From Paramecium octaurelia (Eukaryota; Ciliophora; Oligohymenophorea; Peniculida; Parameciidae), in contig CAJJDP010000032.1 of assembly GCA_905182995.1 (NCBI GenBank), forward strand, positions 553,998 through 617,997: a stretch of DNA of 64,000 nt, read 5' to 3'. Shown here piece after piece: positions 11,640 to 23,596 of this stretch (position 1 is its first letter; each line of letters opens with the position of its first letter). The notes beneath the pieces are model-generated. The model did not search any database. It was not told where the DNA came from and saw only the letters and a list, made by a program, of their open reading frames with translations. The position numbers and the translations under genes are program-made.

Positions 11640-13167
11640 TTTTAAAGTTGAGTTGGCAGATAGGAAGTGTGAAGGAATAATTTTTTAATAAAAATAATGC
11701 ACCATAATATATATATTCTTCCTTTATTTATGCAATTTAGAATTAAACTTTGATACTGTTAAAAAGTGTGATGATGTAAAAAATATATCTATTTGGTAAG
11801 ATGGGTCTTGAAAGGAAAATAAAATGTAGAAACGAGCATTTTCTATTATAAATTTTGGAATCCAATCAGGAAAAAAACAGATTTAATATAATGTTAAGAA
11901 CTAAATTCAAATTTTGGTTTATAATCATTTAAATGCGAATAAGTAATAGTGAACAAAAATTTTATCAACACAAAAAATAACTCAATCTTTTGTACACAAT
12001 AGCTTCTTTGTGGTTCAATTCCTAAAAGAATTATTGCCCACATCTTAAAGTATCCTCTGTGCAAGCTTTGTTTTATAACATCTCAATTCTTGGGCATCTG
12101 AGAATGATATTAATTAAGTAGCTACTTTTCTCTTGAAAATTTTGCTACTCAAACGATGAGTCATTTTTAGTGTTTTTTCACAGTTTTCTTTCATTAAAAA
12201 AAAATAATTTTTTTATTAACTCAGCCCAATTTCAAAATGACTTAAATATAATCTGTCAAATTTTGAATTTAATAAAGGGTGGGTACTTCAAATTTTTGAT
12301 AATATCAATTATGTTATATATAATAATGAATAATAAAAAAGTATCTATCATATCTACCTAATCAGATGGAATTTAGGCTTTGATATTGCTCTTTAAACAT
12401 TGATTTCAAACTCAAAAATATAAGCACAAATGTTCTTAAAGCTTTCTATTTTCCCAGAAATTCATAAGAATTCCTGTTATAAAAATTTCATTCTGAATTA
12501 TTGTGATGAAAAATATCATACCCTCCCATGAATTTAGGTATTAAAATTTACTAATTACAAATCTGAACTTTGATATATATTTATTTGAACTATATTTTAT
12601 TAGAGGAGGATTTATTAAGACTTAAATTAGTAAGAAATTTGTCTAAAACCTAGATAGGTTATAAATCAATAATATATAACGAGATTATCGATTTTAAAAG
12701 GTGTAGTCTGATGTCGAATATAATAATCCTCTTGAAGTACATTTCGTAATCAAATTAATTTGTTAAAATTTTTAATATTGCTAAAGGTCAGCATTCAACT
12801 AGTTCATAATTTCTAGGTCAAGAGAGAATATATATATAAAAAACATTTTATCCACTTAAATTAAATATATGATTTGAATCATTTTCATTTTTTCCAAATT
12901 TAAAAATATTTAATTGATATTAATTAACAAAGTAAATTATGGTGTATTTAGATTTTAAATATAAACAAAAACATAAAATTAATAATAGAAATTGTTATAT
13001 GAATATTTTCTCATGTAATTTTTGCTTAAATAATATTAATCATTCAAAAAATATATAAAGAACCAGATATTTTGTATCATTAGATAAAGTCGATAGAGAA
13101 CATTGTTTAGTAAACAGAAATGAGATAAAAAGGAACTAATTACAAAACATATATAAAATGGTATGTA
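11640..13167. other. Gene-poor AT-rich stretch
   Basis: About 1.5 kb with poly-A/T tracts. One 49-codon reverse frame at 12015-12164 is listed as a weak candidate; otherwise I see nothing that looks coding or structured. Confidence 0.55.
12015..12164 (-). CDS. Very short ORF, doubtful
   Basis: A 49-codon reverse frame (start MTHRLSSKIFKRKVATQ) with a more protein-like, mixed composition than its flanks. There is no homology, no intron and no neighbour link to support it. It could equally be chance, given that only TGA stops translation. Confidence 0.2.
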
Positions 13168-13968
13168 TCACAAGGTCGTTGCTTCTTATGCTTTAACTAA
13201 TTTAAAAAGTTTTGACACTTCACCTACTTTGGAGAACTCAATACAAAAGGCTTATAACTAAATTAAATGATTTCTTACGTTGGTTAATACATCCTTTAAG
13301 GCAAATGCTTTTTATTTGAGCATATGCTGTATAAATATTGACACATATCTAACAAGTTTGTTTTGCTACTGTTTTTCCTTTTTATAATTTTTTTTGAAAT
13401 ACCTTAATATTATTGCAATACTCAATACAGTAATTGATATATTGTGTGATGTATTCCAATGGCAATTTAAGTTCTCCAAAAAGTTATGCAAATAATTCTA
13501 GTGAGTTTTAAGTTATATCACTTTGAATGAAAACATCTAGGTATCTAGAGGATAATATAAGATCAAAGTACTCTTCGAACCCATCAAAGTGACAAATGGA
13601 TATCAATAAAAAGTGTGCAATCTCCTTATTTTTCTCAATAATTGATGGTAACCTTTGGCAAGTGAATCCACAATTCTTAAGCAAGTCTTTTTCATTTTGT
13701 AAATAATTGAATAAAATCTAGAATCATCAAAGAGAGCGAGTACTTTTTATTCTTCATCACTTATTTCTGTTGTACAAGTATTTTGTATTATTTCTCTGAC
13801 TTGACTAACTTTATCATGATTAACTTCTAGAGAATAATTCCACTAAACATTATTTATTGCCATATTATCATCCCACTAAAAGTCAGAGTTAAAGATGATA
13901 GGAATGGGTCTCAAATAATCAGTTTGGTAGGATGTTAAATCAAAACACGCCGATGTAATTTTATCCAT
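13168..13968 (-). CDS. CNOT11: CCR4-NOT complex subunit 11 homolog, C-terminal domain form
   Basis: About 249 residues after removing introns 13718-13743 (26 nt) and 13378-13402 (25 nt). The spliced protein follows the conserved C-terminal domain of metazoan CNOT11 (C2orf29) block by block: RPIPIIFNSDFQWDDNMA, then the GFTCQRLPSIIEKNKEIAHF region, GFEEYFDLILSSRYLDVF, LPLEYITQYINYCIEYCNNI, and LQAFCIEFSKVGEVSKLFKL. In animals CNOT11 binds CNOT10 and docks on the NOT1 scaffold of the deadenylase that shortens mRNA poly(A) tails. This protein is about half the human length and lacks the N-terminal HEAT-like part. An in-frame TGA lies just upstream of ATG 13968, which fixes the start. Confidence 0.88.
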
Positions 13969-14217
13969 TCAACTATATGAATTAATTAAAATTATTCATA
14001 TTGGAATAAATTATTGCTGAACAGTTTGATTAGAAAATATATTAGAATTTGTAAATTTGAATAGTAAAAAAGTATTGATTGGATCTACATAATTAATTCT
14101 AACTTTAAGAGTTTAATAATATTTTAGTCTATATGCTTATTAGTATTATTATCTAACTAACTATTTAGTATATCATTAACATTCTTATTGATAAATAATA
14201 TTATTTTTAATCATAGT
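13969..14217. other. Short intergenic spacer
   Basis: About 250 bp of AT-rich DNA between two same-strand genes. It should contain the CNOT11 promoter and the 3' end of the importin-like gene. No motif recognised. Confidence 0.5.
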
Positions 14218-15553
14218 TCAATATTCATAATCATCAAAGTCATCATCATAAAATTCCTCAATAAATTGAGAAACTTCGTTATAAATAGCATCGTTTCGCA
14301 TCTGTAATTTCTCTAGTTTTTTTGGTACATTTTTGATTGAAAATTTCTAATAAATATTCTGCTAGGAATCTGTAGAGATGAATCGTTTCATAGTCTAGTA
14401 GAGAGCTAACAATGATAATTGGAAAATTACTTTGAACAGAAACTAAAATAATGTCGTTATCGTAATCGTCAAGACCTAAAATTAAATAATCTAAAATTCC
14501 ATTATCAATCAAATTTTATAATTATTGATTTGTACAAACGACTAAAAAATTACGAAAAGCTTGAAACAATTCTACTCTTACATCAACAACATCGTTTTCC
14601 AATAAATCAAAAACTAGTTCAAGTAATTTTAGATTCGATATTACTTAGTCTAAAAGTAAATGTGATGAAGCCATCAAATTATTAAAGATCATGCTTCCAA
14701 ATAATCTACTGTAAGTAAAAATAGAATTCTTTAGTAATTTATACACAACATCAGTAATCCCTAGATCCAACAATTTTGCACATTCATGGAAATCTGATGT
14801 GTAGGATAAATTGACTAAAATGGTCATTGAAATTTTTGAGATATTTTTCTCTTTGAAATAAACAAAATCTATAATTGTATTTATTGCACTCATAGATAGT
14901 ATGAATTGAATGTTCTATTTATTACTGCTGGCATTTTCAAATATGTGTAACCCCTTTTCTCTTACTATTTTATTTAATATATATATAAAATTACAATTAG
15001 AATCGCAAGTATCAAGTAATCTTGAAGCCAGTGTCAAGATGGTTATTACTTGATCATGATTGTCAATATTTTTAGTAATAGTAGCTAATAATTTTAATGC
15101 TGATTCATTAAATGGATTCCTTTAGAGTGATGCCAAAATACCTTAAACTTAATCATATTGGTCAATCTAAGGCTGTTATAGAGTTAAATTTCTATAACAA
15201 TTGGCTGCTTTAATTGCAATATTTATTTGTTGAGTATTTAAATATCCTGATTCCTATGAATCCAATAAAGACTTAATAACGCTAAGTTGTTCCGACAATT
15301 CGAACCTTAAAGATGTATCAGTGACGGTTATTTGATTTATTTCATCCAATATTGCATTGAGTGTTTAATATTCATAATCCTGTAATTCTTGAGATCTCAT
15401 CATTTTATTGACTATTTCTGTTAATTTTCCGATTGGATTTGATTACTTGGTAGTGTTGACTAAACGTTTCAATCTAAATACTGATTCAAGGTTTTTCTTT
15501 CTAAATTCTTAGTGAAAATTCTCTCTCATTTCTTTCAATTTGTTCGAACTCAT
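14218..15553 (-). CDS. Importin-alpha-like nuclear import adaptor, one frameshift
   Basis: Begins MSSNKLKEMRENFHQEFRKK, an IBB-like basic segment (importin-beta binding), followed by helical ARM-repeat-like sequence and an acidic end (FIEEFYDDDFDDYEY). The order IBB, ARM repeats, LEKLQMRNDAIYNEV, acidic tail is that of importin-alpha, which carries NLS cargo to the nucleus with importin-beta. Length of about 444 residues is slightly short for the family. The frame breaks once, at an A7 run on the coding strand (14317-14323); the total length is one base over a multiple of three, and reading the run one base shorter would make the acidic tail continuous. No intron is needed. ARM repeats are divergent, so a specialised paralog is likely. 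Confidence 0.8.
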
Positions 15554-15663
15554 TTTGGACAATAATATATTATAAAGTTCCTAATATACTTTGTAATAAA
15601 AATAAATTAATCGAAATAAACTCAAATTTTGATTTACTATTTTTTAATTCTAAATTTCTTAAT

Positions 15664-16872
15664 ATGAAAAAATAAAGATCAAGAAAGAGTTTTTCGTTGA
15701 ATGATTCCATTGATGAGGATAGAAGAAAGGAAGAGATAATTCAAAAACTATTGGAAAGTAGCACAATTCTATAGCCTAAGAAATTGCCAACAATAAAATT
15801 CGATTTGGAAGAAAACGAAATGCCAGTTGTATTATAACAACCAGAAATTGTACAACAAAAGAATTAATTTACTATTGAATATTTGACTCCATCTGTTGTC
15901 AAAAATAATTTGGATATGGTTAAAGAAAACCTTCACATTGTTATTGAGGAAAGAATGGAAGATTCAAAATTTCTGAACTGGTCCTCTTTGATCATAGCAT
16001 TCATCAAGGTAATCGCGTTTTTCAATGTCCTCTTCCAATAAACATGTTCAGGCTCTTTTAGTGCATGGTTTTATATGATGTTTGCACATGATGTAAATTC
16101 AATTTCTTTTATGAGATCATAGAAATAGGAATGACTATTAAAGTTGTTAACGTAGTATCAGCTAAATATGAAAGCAGACTTTCAAAGAAGAGACCTACTC
16201 TAATAAAAAGAGAGTCGAAATATCCAATGGCTGGAAGACACTCTTACTATGGGTAATTAATAAAAGAAATTGAAAAATGGGAAAATACAGTGGCAATTCA
16301 AAATGATCCCTAACCTACTAGGGTTATTTAATATGTTAAATTGCATCAATACAATGAATTGTATAATATTCTACAATTATTTAGTTTCTACCTATTCCTC
16401 ATTCTTTGGGGCCTGTTACTATTGGGAACTCAATGCTAATCCGATATTGTATTGAACACCTTCCAAGGATTCATCCTATTAGGAATAATAACCTTGTCTC
16501 TAAAGCTCCTCTATTACCTTTCCTTCAAATTTTGTATTAGTGCTGTTGTGATGAACTACTTGATTTTTGCTGATAAAAATTTATCAAATAATGTAATGAT
16601 CAATAAACTAATCAAGGAAGTAATAGCAAACATTCCAATGCAAATGAAGAAGAATTACGACTTTGAGATTTGTTACCTTTGTTCATAATAGATCAAACAA
16701 ATGACCTCTTTTATCGATTTACCCTGCAATAAAATGTACATACTCATTCATCTTCATTAGGCATCGTTTTCATGAAAATTGTATTTCAAAATGGTTGTAA
16801 ACTCATCTTTTTTGTCCTGTTTGTGTTGAACCAATTGAATTGATGAATGTTTAGATGAGAGTACTGGCTTGA
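15664..16872 (+). CDS. Membrane RING-H2 finger protein, probable E3 ubiquitin ligase
   Basis: About 386 residues; introns 16093-16115 (23 nt) and 16736-16760 (25 nt). A polar, Gln-rich N-terminus is followed by hydrophobic segments (one near FLNWSSLIIAFIKVIAFFNV, a pair near LFSFYLFLILWGLLLLG and FQGFILLGIITLSLKLLYYL). The C-terminal RING-H2 reads CYLC...LPC-NKMHRFHENC...FCPVC, with all eight metal ligands present only after the second intron is removed, which validates that intron. Membrane RING-H2 proteins transfer ubiquitin from E2 to substrates, often in ER or endosome quality control. The substrate is unknown. The gene is divergent from the importin-like gene, whose start is 110 bp away. 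Confidence 0.88.
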
Positions 16873-17022
16873 TTTATCACTTATATTCAAAACGTAATTT
16901 ACTAATAATGAATTAATTGATATATAAATTTATTGTTATTTCATAAATTACTTCAAGAAATAGGTCCCATCAATTGATACATAACCTCCTCTAATTATTA
17001 GAGCAAATTCTATATTGTCTAA

Positions 17023-17940
17023 TCAGTAAAATTATCTAGATGTTATAATATATATGTTACTTTGATTCTACATCATTACCATCAAGTCTTCTTCTTCAAG
17101 TTGAAATTCCTCATAGCAGTAATCACCTAGGATTGTATTAATTGCCATTGGGATTAGTTATTGAGTTTCTTAATTAGCCTAATTAATTATTTAAAAGGGA
17201 TTTTACAGATAGAGTTTGTATCATTTAAACCAATACTTTTGGCTTTTTGGTCAGAATTTGTATCTAGTAGCTAATTACTTTTTTTAAGTCATCAACTGAT
17301 AAGGTTATTTTGCTTGGTATGGATTCTTTGATTTGTTGTCTTAGTGTTGCTTGAATCATAAAGAATTGTTGAATTTATCCACCCTCCATTAATGACATCA
17401 CACTTTCCTAGAGCACCTCCTCTGATATCTATAGATATTAACAAAGTTCAATTTATTTCTTTTCGATTAAATTTTCGACCTGTTCATTGTAATCAAGCAC
17501 CATTTATTGATACAATTAATTGTTGGATTTTGCCTTTGCTTCTCTTCTCTCTAAATTGATATAATCTAAAATTACATTTTCTATTGTCAAGTGTAATCTA
17601 TCGATATTCAGGTTTGGTTAGATCCAAAGCCCTTTGAAATATTTAGATTATTGTATTCATAGTTAACAAGTTTCCTTGGAACTCAATCTTGACTTATCTC
17701 GCAGCCTTTTGTAATAGTGATTCTTCGTCTTGAACAGAATCCTTCTGTAAATTGGATATTTGAACTTAGGTATCTGCATCACTATTTTCTTGTTGAGTCT
17801 AAGGTTTGGGTTTCTTATTGAATCTTAAATTCAGAATTATCTTACTTGTCATAATAATATAATCCTCCAATTAATAAACCTGTTCCAACACAAAATAAAA
17901 TCAACCCAGATTTCTATTTTTTGGATAATGTAGAACCCAT
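17023..17940 (-). CDS. Single-pass membrane protein, PEX3-like
   Basis: About 280 residues after removing introns 17824-17845 (22 nt), 17551-17575 (25) and 17179-17206 (28). Starts MGSTLSKKQKSGLILFCVGT with one hydrophobic segment (LILFCVGTGLLIGGLYYY) right at the N-terminus, then a wholly helical soluble part. The layout (short lumenal end, one TM, cytosolic helices) and the stretches AARQVKIEFQGNLLTMNTII and ITLSVDDLKKVISYQI recall PEX3, the peroxisomal membrane receptor for PEX19-bound proteins. Similarity is weak and the protein is about 90 residues shorter than human PEX3, so this is a hypothesis. The exon model itself is solid. Confidence 0.75.
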
Positions 17941-18217
17941 TATTAAAAATATTAAAACTTATTAATTTTATTGATTAAATGTAAACTCTTTAATTTTGAA
18001 CACAAACAAAATATACTCAATAATTTAAGTAACTCTTTCTAGAAAACATCTCAATATATTAGTGATGCGAACTATATTATAAATATTAGGTGATCTTAAA
18101 CCTAAATAATAATGCTATGAACATTTATTTAATTATATATAAATGAATATTGCTTAGCTTGTTTTACTCAAAATATAAAGGTTCAATCAAATTTATCATA
18201 TATCCCCTTAATAATGC

Positions 18218-18625
18218 ATGAACGTCATTTTTAAAAATTGGGAAGCTCGCTTAGTTCAACCACCAGATGCTCAGGTTCCTGTGGAATCTGTGGAATCGGT
18301 AGAAGAGGCTCTCTCCATTTTAAATCAAAATAATTAGGTTCTCTTGATGACACAAGATGAAATCTTGCATTTGGTAACCATGGGATTGACAGATTATAAT
18401 CACATTGATTGCTCGAAGGTTTAAGAATGGTTTAATAAAAATTATGATAAATATCTACTTTAATATTATTCGGATTAAATGAATGCTGCAATGAAATAGT
18501 AAATGGTAAACGGAGAAATACAAATACAGGAAGTAATAATAGATGAAGATAAACCAAAGGTGGTCAAATTTGAAAACGAATATTATAACAGAGAAGGATT
18601 GGAATTTGCAAAATCCCTTAAATGA
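18218..18625 (+). CDS. Small acidic protein, unknown
   Basis: Single-exon, 135 codons, starting MNVIFKNWEARLVQPPDAQ and ending REGLEFAKSLK. The composition is balanced and much more protein-like than the flanking AT-rich DNA, with a Val/Glu-rich segment and a helical middle (DYNHIDCSKVQEWFNKNYDK). There is no signal peptide, membrane segment or known motif. I do not recognise the family. Confidence 0.7.
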
Positions 18626-18755
18626 ATAATATAAATAATTATTATATATATTAATGCACACAAATTATGCATATGAGAGTAAATTCTAAAAATTTTATCT
18701 TATACGAATAATCTAATTATTTGAGGATAAAACTCTTAGATTGCCATTCAAGGAA

Positions 18756-19205
18756 ATGAAACTCTATTCAAACAACTAAACACCAAGAAAATAAATCCAA
18801 ATTTAATAATAAACTCAATAAGTATACGACGGAGAAACCTATATTTCAACAAAAGAATGTTCAGAAATACTCTAATAATTACCAAAATTATAGACTAAAA
18901 TTAATTTGTCTGAGCATTTAAAAAAGAAAATAGGATCAAGTTAAAAGTGTTCATTTACTTCAGTAAAGGAGACGATATCTCTAATAAAACAAAAAAATGA
19001 AAAAAAAATGCAGGAGATCCAAACTGAAAGAGTGATTAGTAACTTTTTAAAAATAAGAACAATGGGTAGTATAGGGTAAAATTAAATTAACACTCAATCT
19101 TTGGGAAGACAAGAAAATATTAATCATCAGTTTAATATTAAATTTATCTTGGTTTTAATTATCATTTTATTCTATTATCTATCAGATGATTGTAATCTCA
19201 CATGA
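18756..19205 (+). CDS. Probable tail-anchored membrane protein, unknown
   Basis: Single-exon, 149 codons. Polar, Gln/Lys-rich with helical stretches (ISLIKQKNEKKMQEIQTERV), ending in one hydrophobic segment (FILVLIIILFYYL) followed by only a few residues, the pattern of a tail-anchored protein inserted post-translationally. The stop lies 41 bp from the convergent gene's stop at 19247. Family unknown; a SNARE-like role is possible from topology alone but no SNARE core is seen. Confidence 0.65.
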
Positions 19206-19246
19206 GAACTAGGATAAAATGTTATTTTTATATCAAATTATAATAA

Positions 19247-20011
19247 TCAATACATTAAATCTTTCAAACTAAGTTACACTTACATTGTTTATTTGGATAC
19301 TGATTTTGGATTTTCTTTATCTGTAAAATCTAGAATAATATAACTTGGGGCAGGATTTTGACAAATAAATTTCTTTTTATTTGATGAAACATTCGTTTCC
19401 AATATGATGTATTTTAGATTTTAGGAATCCTAATGGTTTTGCTTTTTCTAAGGAGTTTTGGACTTTGATTTACTTTGTGCTTTTTGATGTACGGGTGTTT
19501 ATTCTTTCTAAGGTTTAGCATAATTAATTTAACGACTTTTTTAAGGAGAAATTTATTCTTAATTTAAATACAAAAAGTTAAATCTCTGTTTTGGTTCATC
19601 TTAAATCTGATAAAATTGTGATGATTCCTATTTGAACAATTATTAAGGTTAATTGTCATTAAAATATGTTTCAGAAACTTTGCTACTGTTCTTTTTATAT
19701 GAATATTCTATATTATATTATTGATCTTGTTCCAGTTATTTCGGTTGAAAACTCAGCTTCTCTTACTTGAATGAACAATCCAAAGGAGGAAACTCGTGAT
19801 CAAACTATGACTGGTATTGTTATTTTTCAGGGGAAGTAATCTCAAAATTAGGTAGATCATTAATGTCAATTTGATTGGAAGAATTGTTGTCTATTGAATT
19901 TTTTTGATACCATGTCTCTCTTACAGGCTGAGAGTATTATTTGAAATGATTTTAAATTGATTATTCTGAATTGGTTAATGAAGGCAATTTATAATTATCA
20001 TGATTATTCAT
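19247..20011 (-). CDS. Gln/Asn/Ser-rich disordered protein (possibly 3' part of the LRR gene)
   Basis: 254 codons, uninterrupted, starting MNNHDNYKLPSLTNSEQ. Highly enriched in Gln, Asn, Ser and Lys with short basic clusters (KSKSKTPQKKQ), typical of intrinsically disordered proteins. A more ordered end reads FICQNPAPSYIILDFTD. There is no other Met near the start, and the ATG lies inside the 3' end of the upstream same-strand LRR gene, directly after an A8 run. It is therefore either a separate gene overlapping by 14 nt or the C-terminal part of that gene split by a homopolymer error. Function unknown. Confidence 0.65.
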
Positions 20012-21494
20012 TTTTTTTAATACTCTTAAATTATTCACAGTTTAAAGTTGAAAAAATGAGTGGATCAAGATGCAAATAGTTTTACAGCGGATTTTGATTG
20101 GCATTTACTTTGACCTCCTTCAGTGATGAAACAGCCTAAGTGATAAATGAATCATTACTTTTGCCAATTCCCCTAAATTGGTAATCTCATTAGAATACAA
20201 ATCCAATCTTAATTCTTCCAACTGTCTCTGCTTGCTTAACAATTTAATAATTCCGAACTCAAGACCGACATCATTGATACTGCATCTCCCACAACCCAAA
20301 TGCAAGATTTTCAACTATTAAGAGAAGAGATTTCTGCACAATTGAATCAATCCTATAAAATACCCTTAAATACATAAAGTACCTGTACTCCAAATGCTAT
20401 TTCGATACTAACTAAAACCATTAAAGTTCAGGCACAAGCGTTGCAACTTCAAATTATCAATAGTTTAACCTTAGTAATTAGTAAATAGTGTTACCGATGT
20501 AATAAATGCAGTTTTCATCTAAGCAATTTAATGATAGATCTAATGAAAAGTCTACGATGGTATCTGGAATGACTAATTAATCAAATTTAGTTAATTTGTT
20601 GCCTTTCAAATCAAGGGTCAACTTCTAAAGGTTGGGAATCATGATTTGTCTCGTGATTCCTACATTGCATTTGTCAAATCGTATAAACAATTCCTTCAAC
20701 TATTAATATTTACTAAAACCAATTAAGTCAATTGGTTTATCTAATATCAATTCAACCTTCTCTATGGAATCTGTTAATGTGGTCAGTTGTGGATAGCAGT
20801 TATTCAGCACTAGAGTTTTAGAAATATTGAAATCATCTATGTCTATACTTTAAGCTTCTTCTGGTGAGAATATGGTTATTTTGAAATTGGGGTACTCTAA
20901 TTATTTAGACAATTTAATCTTGTCTTCGAATTGATCTAAGATTTCATGGAAGTCTTCTTGAATCTGTGGTATATTGATGAAGGGAGGTTAGGTGGCAGTT
21001 GAACACAATTATCCATACAAGTAATCAATTTACTTCTGCTTTGGGTTTTTAGATTTTTGATTTGTTAAGTAGTATCTTAATTAATCTTCGATTTGATCAT
21101 CCAATAAAAATGTTTAATTTTGTCCACATTTCTAGTAATGTATTATTTGATTTTTAATGTATTGAAGTATTTATTTTTACTCTTCAAATTGAAATTTTAA
21201 TTTTTATATGAATGAATTAATCCTCGTTTTAAATGTCTCATATAAAAATGTTCTTAATTTCTCTATTGAATCTTCGAATTACTTTTTATTGAAACCAAAA
21301 TCAAGGATGTCTTAAGACAAATACTATCCCAAAATTGGTTAGGCTTATAATAAGAATTCTTCCAGCAACTTGGCTGTGTAATTTTTAGATAGAATGCATC
21401 TCTAACACAAGAGAACTGGTTCCTTAGCTTGAGGTTTCACATTTATATAGATAGCCACTTAATTATGTTGTCTGCACTTAAACACACTATTCAT
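19998..21494 (-). CDS. B-box-like zinc motif and leucine-rich-repeat protein
   Basis: About 482 residues after introns 20470-20494 (25 nt) and 20136-20158 (23 nt). The N-terminus has Cys/His spacing like a B-box (CRQHNQ...LLCQRC), then a long helical/coiled segment, then leucine-rich repeats (LQKLTLDLKGNKLTKF, LKLQRLCLNFNG, LKILHLGCGRCSIND, LEELRLDLYSNEITNL). Such LRRs are protein-binding surfaces; this zinc-helix-LRR order is common in large unnamed ciliate families. An optional in-frame intron may exist near 20400. The stop TGA at 19998 lies 14 nt beyond the ATG of the next gene, in another frame. Partner and role unknown. Confidence 0.8.
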
Positions 21495-21579
21495 TTTTTT
21501 AAATTTATCTAAAATTAATAATACTATTTAAATAATGATATAATTAAGTATTTATTATAAATTTTATTCTAAATTTACT

Positions 21580-21684
21580 TCAACCATTCCAAGAAGCCGC
21601 CTTTTCACAATTATCAAAAATTTCTTAGGCTCTACTAAAGTAAACAGCAGATCTAAATTTTTAAGAAACTACTTTTTTGTCCAT
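21580..21684 (-). CDS. Small ORF or terminal exon, doubtful
   Basis: A 34-codon reverse frame (MDKKVVSQKFRSAVYFSRAQ...) that stays open upstream to about 21,800 without an ATG (SYSISNTSNTNINSYFWSAS precedes it). The composition is protein-like and ends KAASWNG. It may be the last exon of a small gene whose first exon I could not find. No family recognised. Confidence 0.3.
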
Positions 21685-21937
21685 ACTTTCTGAAGCACTC
21701 CAAAAATATGAGTTAATATTTGTATTAGACGTATTTGAAATGGAATAGGAATAATTAGTTTGCAAAAATTTTAGTAGGAAAATAAAATAATAATGAAGAA
21801 TAAAATAACTAATTATATTTCTCTTTTATTTGTTAATCTAACATTTTTTTTATATGTAAATCTCCAATCGCTCAATAGAAGATTACAAAAACCATAACTA
21901 CACTAACAAATTACTATTAAAAGCTTCAAATATTCAT

Positions 21938-23595
21938 ATGAAACCAAATGAAACAATATCACCGATAAGAAAAAAAAGTATGATGGATTCCAATATACCA
22001 TCCATTTATAACGAAACTGATAGAATGACTGATAGAATTAGGCTATAAATGAGGGAAAAGAATAAATCTTGTTGTAATATGCCTGATGAAGACATTTCAG
22101 ATTCACCTTTTTAGAAATACTCCTAATTTGTAATAATGAACCAGAATGTTAAATAACTTATGATTGGTATTGAAAAGAAGCTAAAGAACTTCAAGTTTGC
22201 AAAAGAGAACGATCACAATTCATGTGCGTCGATCATTGCCAAAATGAAGTGTTTTTGCTTGGACAACTGTTGTTTCGATTTTTATCGTTGTACAGACCTT
22301 ATCCTCTTAAAATATCTGATTTACTTACTAATTCAAGAATTAAACTCTAATAAGATAAGCGATAGCACAAGTTGTTTGTCGGATTAGCCACCTCCTTAAA
22401 TCAAGAATTTAATCAAAGATGCAATCGCCATAATGCATGAGACAGTTGAGGAGTTAAAGAATAAGTAATTGATTGACAAAAATAACAATAAGTCTATTGA
22501 TTAATTGAATAAATAGATTAAAAAGATGTAGTAAGTGATGGGAGGGTCAAATTAAAGTTACGACGTATTTACGACTCCACAATCGAATATTAAAAAGATT
22601 GACCTCCTATTAAAACAACAGAGTGCAACTCAGAAGAGAGAAATCAACTAAACTTCGCCATCATTAAATTCTGAAAAGATTATTTAATTTCAGATTGATG
22701 AATTGTCGATGAAAAATGATCAGATTTAAAAACTTAATGGTAAAATCAAGGATCAGGAACAACAAATAAAGATTCTCACTCAATAAATAGCTGAGGTCAA
22801 TTTGAGTTTACAAATATCCTAAAAGTCCCTCTAGAATAAAGAATCAGAGGTATCCATTTTTATCTAAAAATACTAGATGAAAGATCTGATAAAGAAAACA
22901 GACAAATTATTGGAAACGACCAGTCAAGCTCTAAAGGATAAGGAGGCATACCAGAATACTTATAAATCAATCAAGTAGGATCATGATCAGTTAAAAACTT
23001 TGTTCGATGATTTGTATTACATATTCTTATTCTTAATTTTAGATAGAAAAGTAACCAAAGTATAATACAGGAGTATCATGTATTGAGATAATCACAAAAT
23101 GACTCGTAAGATTCTGACATGCAGAGATATAAATAAGATGACGAAAGGTTTAAATAGGATCGCGAATTGTTGGATAAGAACAATGTAATTGTATGAAATA
23201 TCTATCTATACTTATAATAGAAATAATTAAAAGCAGATGGATTATCGTTGGGCTAATAATTGAAAGATATTTCCAATAAAATAATGTAGATTTCACCGGA
23301 TATACTACCGAAATCTCTATAATAATTGTAAAGGGATTTGTATTTGCAAGAAAGTAAGATTAATGAAAAACTCAATAATATTCAATATGTGTAACTAGAA
23401 CAAAATAATAAGCCAAACTCACTGTAAAAGTTGTAGTAGAAATAAATTGTGAATTAGAATCAGAATTAATTTTTGAATCAATACTAAAATTAGAATCAGC
23501 AGTTTGAACACCAACTAAAATCTATCAAAAGTCATTCCGACATTATGACAATGATCTTAATTTAATGTGAAGTGATTGAGAAGTTTATTAATTGA
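21938..23595 (+). CDS. Long coiled-coil protein, unknown
   Basis: About 532 residues; introns 23014-23042 (29 nt) and 23191-23220 (30 nt; a 36-nt alternative from 23185 is also in frame). A Cys-rich N-terminal block (MKCFCLDNCCFDFYRCTDL) sits in a helical domain, followed by extended heptad-type coiled coil from about residue 170 to 450 (IQFQIDELSMKNDQIQKLNG, QQQIKILTQQIAEVNL) and a Gln/Asn-rich region before the end. This resembles cytoskeletal or basal-body scaffold proteins of ciliates, but no named family is evident. The stop codon ends one base before the stop of the convergent USP39 gene. Confidence 0.82.
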
Positions 23596-23596
23596 A

